This document shows, in pieces, positions 5,480 to 6,804 of a stretch of DNA of 6,804 nucleotides. The first letter of the stretch is position 1. Each line of letters begins with the position of its first letter. This DNA comes from Oleiagrimonas sp964566965. Its GTDB lineage: Bacteria; Pseudomonadota; Gammaproteobacteria; Xanthomonadales; Rhodanobacteraceae. The stretch covers positions 1-6,804 of the forward strand of contig CAZMKO010000109.1 of assembly GCA_964566965.1 (NCBI GenBank), written 5' to 3'. The notes under the pieces are model-generated. The model searched no databases. It was not told the DNA's origin and saw only the letters and a list, made by a program, of their open reading frames with translations. The position numbers and the translations under genes were made by a program.

Positions 5480-6804
5480 ATGACCTATCTGCATCAGACC
5501 CTCGACGGCCTGCAACGAAGCAGTCCCGCGCAACCCGATTTCTACCAGGCCACGGACGAAATCCTGCGCAGTCTGCAGCCTCTGCTCGATCGCGAACCCC
5601 GCTATCTCGAACACGCCATCATCAACCGCATCGTCGAACCGGAGCGGCAGATCATGTTCCGTGTGTGCTGGACCGACGATGCCGGCCGGGTGCAGGTGAA
5701 CAAGGGCTACCGTATCCAGTTCAACTCGGCACTGGGACCGTACAAGGGCGGCCTGCGTTTCCATCCTTCCGTGAACGCCGGCATCATCAAGTTCCTGGGC
5801 TTCGAGCAGATCTTCAAGAATGCCCTCACCGGCCTGCCCATCGGGGGCGCCAAGGGCGGCTCGGATTTCGATCCCAAGGGAAAATCCGACGCCGAGGTCA
5901 TGCGCTTCTGCCAGGCCTTCATGACCGAATTGCACCGGCACATCGGCCCCGCCATCGATGTACCGGCCGGCGACATCGGCGTGGGTGCGCGCGAAATCGG
6001 CTACTTGTACGGCCAGTACAAGCGGCTCACCCGCCACCATGAAGGCGCGCTCACCGGCAAGAGTCTGCGCTGGGGCGGTTCATTGGGCCGTACCGAGGCC
6101 ACCGGCTATGGCACGGTCTATTTCGCCCAGCACATGCTGGCCGAGCGCGGCCAATCCATCGCGGGCAAGACCTGCCTGGTCTCCGGTGCCGGCAACGTGG
6201 CCATCTACACCATCGAAAAGCTCTACCAGCTCGGTGCCCTGCCCGTAACCTGCTCCGATTCGCGCGGCGCCATTCACCAGCCGGACGGCATCGACCTCGA
6301 CCTGCTCAGGCAGGTGAAGGAAGTCGAGCGCGGCTCGCTGCTCGAATACGCCGAACGCACCCGTGGCGCCACCTACATTCCGCGCACCGAATACCCCGTC
6401 GACGGCCACGCGGTATGGCGCTTCCCGGCCGACGCCGCCTTCCCTTCCGCCACCCAGAACGAGGTCACTGCCGCCGACGCCCGCACCCTGGTCGGCAACG
6501 GTGTCACGAGTGTCGCCGAGGGATCCAACATGGGTTCCACCAGCGAAGCCATCGACATGTTCCTGGATGCCGGCATCTGCTACGGCCCCGGCAAGGCCGC
6601 CAACGCCGGCGGCGTGGCCGTCAGCCAACTGGAGATGGCGCAGAACAGCAGCATGTGCACATGGACCTTCGAGGACGTGGACGCGCGCCTGCACGGCATC
6701 ATGGAAAACATCTACCGCCAATGCGCCACCACCGCCGAGGAATTCGACCAGCCCGGCAACCTGGTGCTGGGCGCCAATATCGCGGGGTTCCGCAAGGTGG
6801 CGGA
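5480..6804 (+). CDS. gdhA: NADP-type glutamate dehydrogenase (3' end cut)
   Basis: Interconverts 2-oxoglutarate plus ammonium and glutamate in the cytoplasm; as a hexameric biosynthetic enzyme it assimilates ammonium. The window holds 441 codons and runs off the right edge; bacterial GdhA is about 447, so only a few residues are missing. Seen: substrate lysines Lys89 (GPYKGGLRF) and Lys113 (QIFKNALTG), catalytic Lys125 in GLPIGGAKGGSDFDPKGKS, Asp165 in VPAGDIGVG, the Rossmann motif GAGNVA at 236-241, and Ser382 in GGVAVSQLEMAQNS. The SDSRG stretch after the second beta strand resembles NADP-dependent GdhA such as that of E. coli, but cofactor choice is an inference. The ATG at 5480 has GGAG at 5469-5472, seven bases upstream. 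An in-frame ATG at 5444 would add 12 residues but lacks a ribosome site. The gene has its own promoter region and appears unrelated to the nitrite cluster except through nitrogen metabolism. Confidence 0.95.
   Translation, partial: MTYLHQTLDGLQRSSPAQPDFYQATDEILRSLQPLLDREPRYLEHAIINRIVEPERQIMFRVCWTDDAGRVQVNKGYRIQFNSALGPYKGGLRFHPSVNAGIIKFLGFEQIFKNALTGLPIGGAKGGSDFDPKGKSDAEVMRFCQAFMTELHRHIGPAIDVPAGDIGVGAREIGYLYGQYKRLTRHHEGALTGKSLRWGGSLGRTEATGYGTVYFAQHMLAERGQSIAGKTCLVSGAGNVAIYTIEKLYQLGALPVTCSDSRGAIHQPDGIDLDLLRQVKEVERGSLLEYAERTRGATYIPRTEYPVDGHAVWRFPADAAFPSATQNEVTAADARTLVGNGVTSVAEGSNMGSTSEAIDMFLDAGICYGPGKAANAGGVAVSQLEMAQNSSMCTWTFEDVDARLHGIMENIYRQCATTAEEFDQPGNLVLGANIAGFRKVA

Noticed and set aside
1..6804. 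CRISPR array, tRNA/rRNA gene, insertion sequence or prophage element
   Set aside because: No repeated spacer pattern, no RNA-gene sequence, no transposase-like protein and no terminal repeats were seen; the gaps between genes are all under 230 bases and accounted for.

Overview
This is a high-GC window with tightly packed genes, all on the + strand. It looks like the chromosome of a denitrifying proteobacterium. A Xanthomonadales-type gammaproteobacterium such as Rhodanobacter is my best guess, from the GC-rich codon use, the GH13 alpha-glucosidase and the copper nitrite reductase. That placement is inference; no rRNA or other phylogenetic marker is present.

Layout: (1) 2-1144 is the 3' part of a GH13 alpha-glucosidase, cut by the left edge. 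(2) 1300-1554 and 1556-2176 form a two-gene operon, a DUF2249 protein followed one base later by an FmdE-like protein. (3) 2400-3824 is a complete copper nitrite reductase (NirK) with an extra N-terminal cupredoxin domain and a Sec signal peptide, followed by two hairpins, the second with a T-run. (4) 4022-4369 and 4380-5333 form a second two-gene operon, an AhpD/carboxymuconolactone-decarboxylase-family protein and a divergent cysteine-synthase-family PLP enzyme. (5) 5480-6804 is a nearly complete glutamate dehydrogenase, cut by the right edge only a few codons before its expected end. It is preceded by an AT-rich promoter region.

The most interesting signal is regulatory. Each of the three central transcription units has an Fnr/Dnr-type dyad (TGAY-N4-RTCA) in its upstream gap: 1227-1240, 2268-2281 and 3918-3931. 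The nirK copy is perfect (TTGAC-N4-GTCAA, inside a 7+2+7 palindrome) and has a -10-like hexamer at almost exactly the spacing expected for activation from -41.5. This suggests that the DUF2249/FmdE-like pair, nirK and the AhpD-like/CysK-like pair are co-expressed under low oxygen or nitric oxide. The two flanking pairs would then be accessory functions of nitrite respiration or nitrosative-stress handling. NirK reduces nitrite to NO in the periplasm; the roles of the four accessory proteins are not established. The alpha-glucosidase and glutamate dehydrogenase appear to be ordinary metabolic neighbours without such a box.
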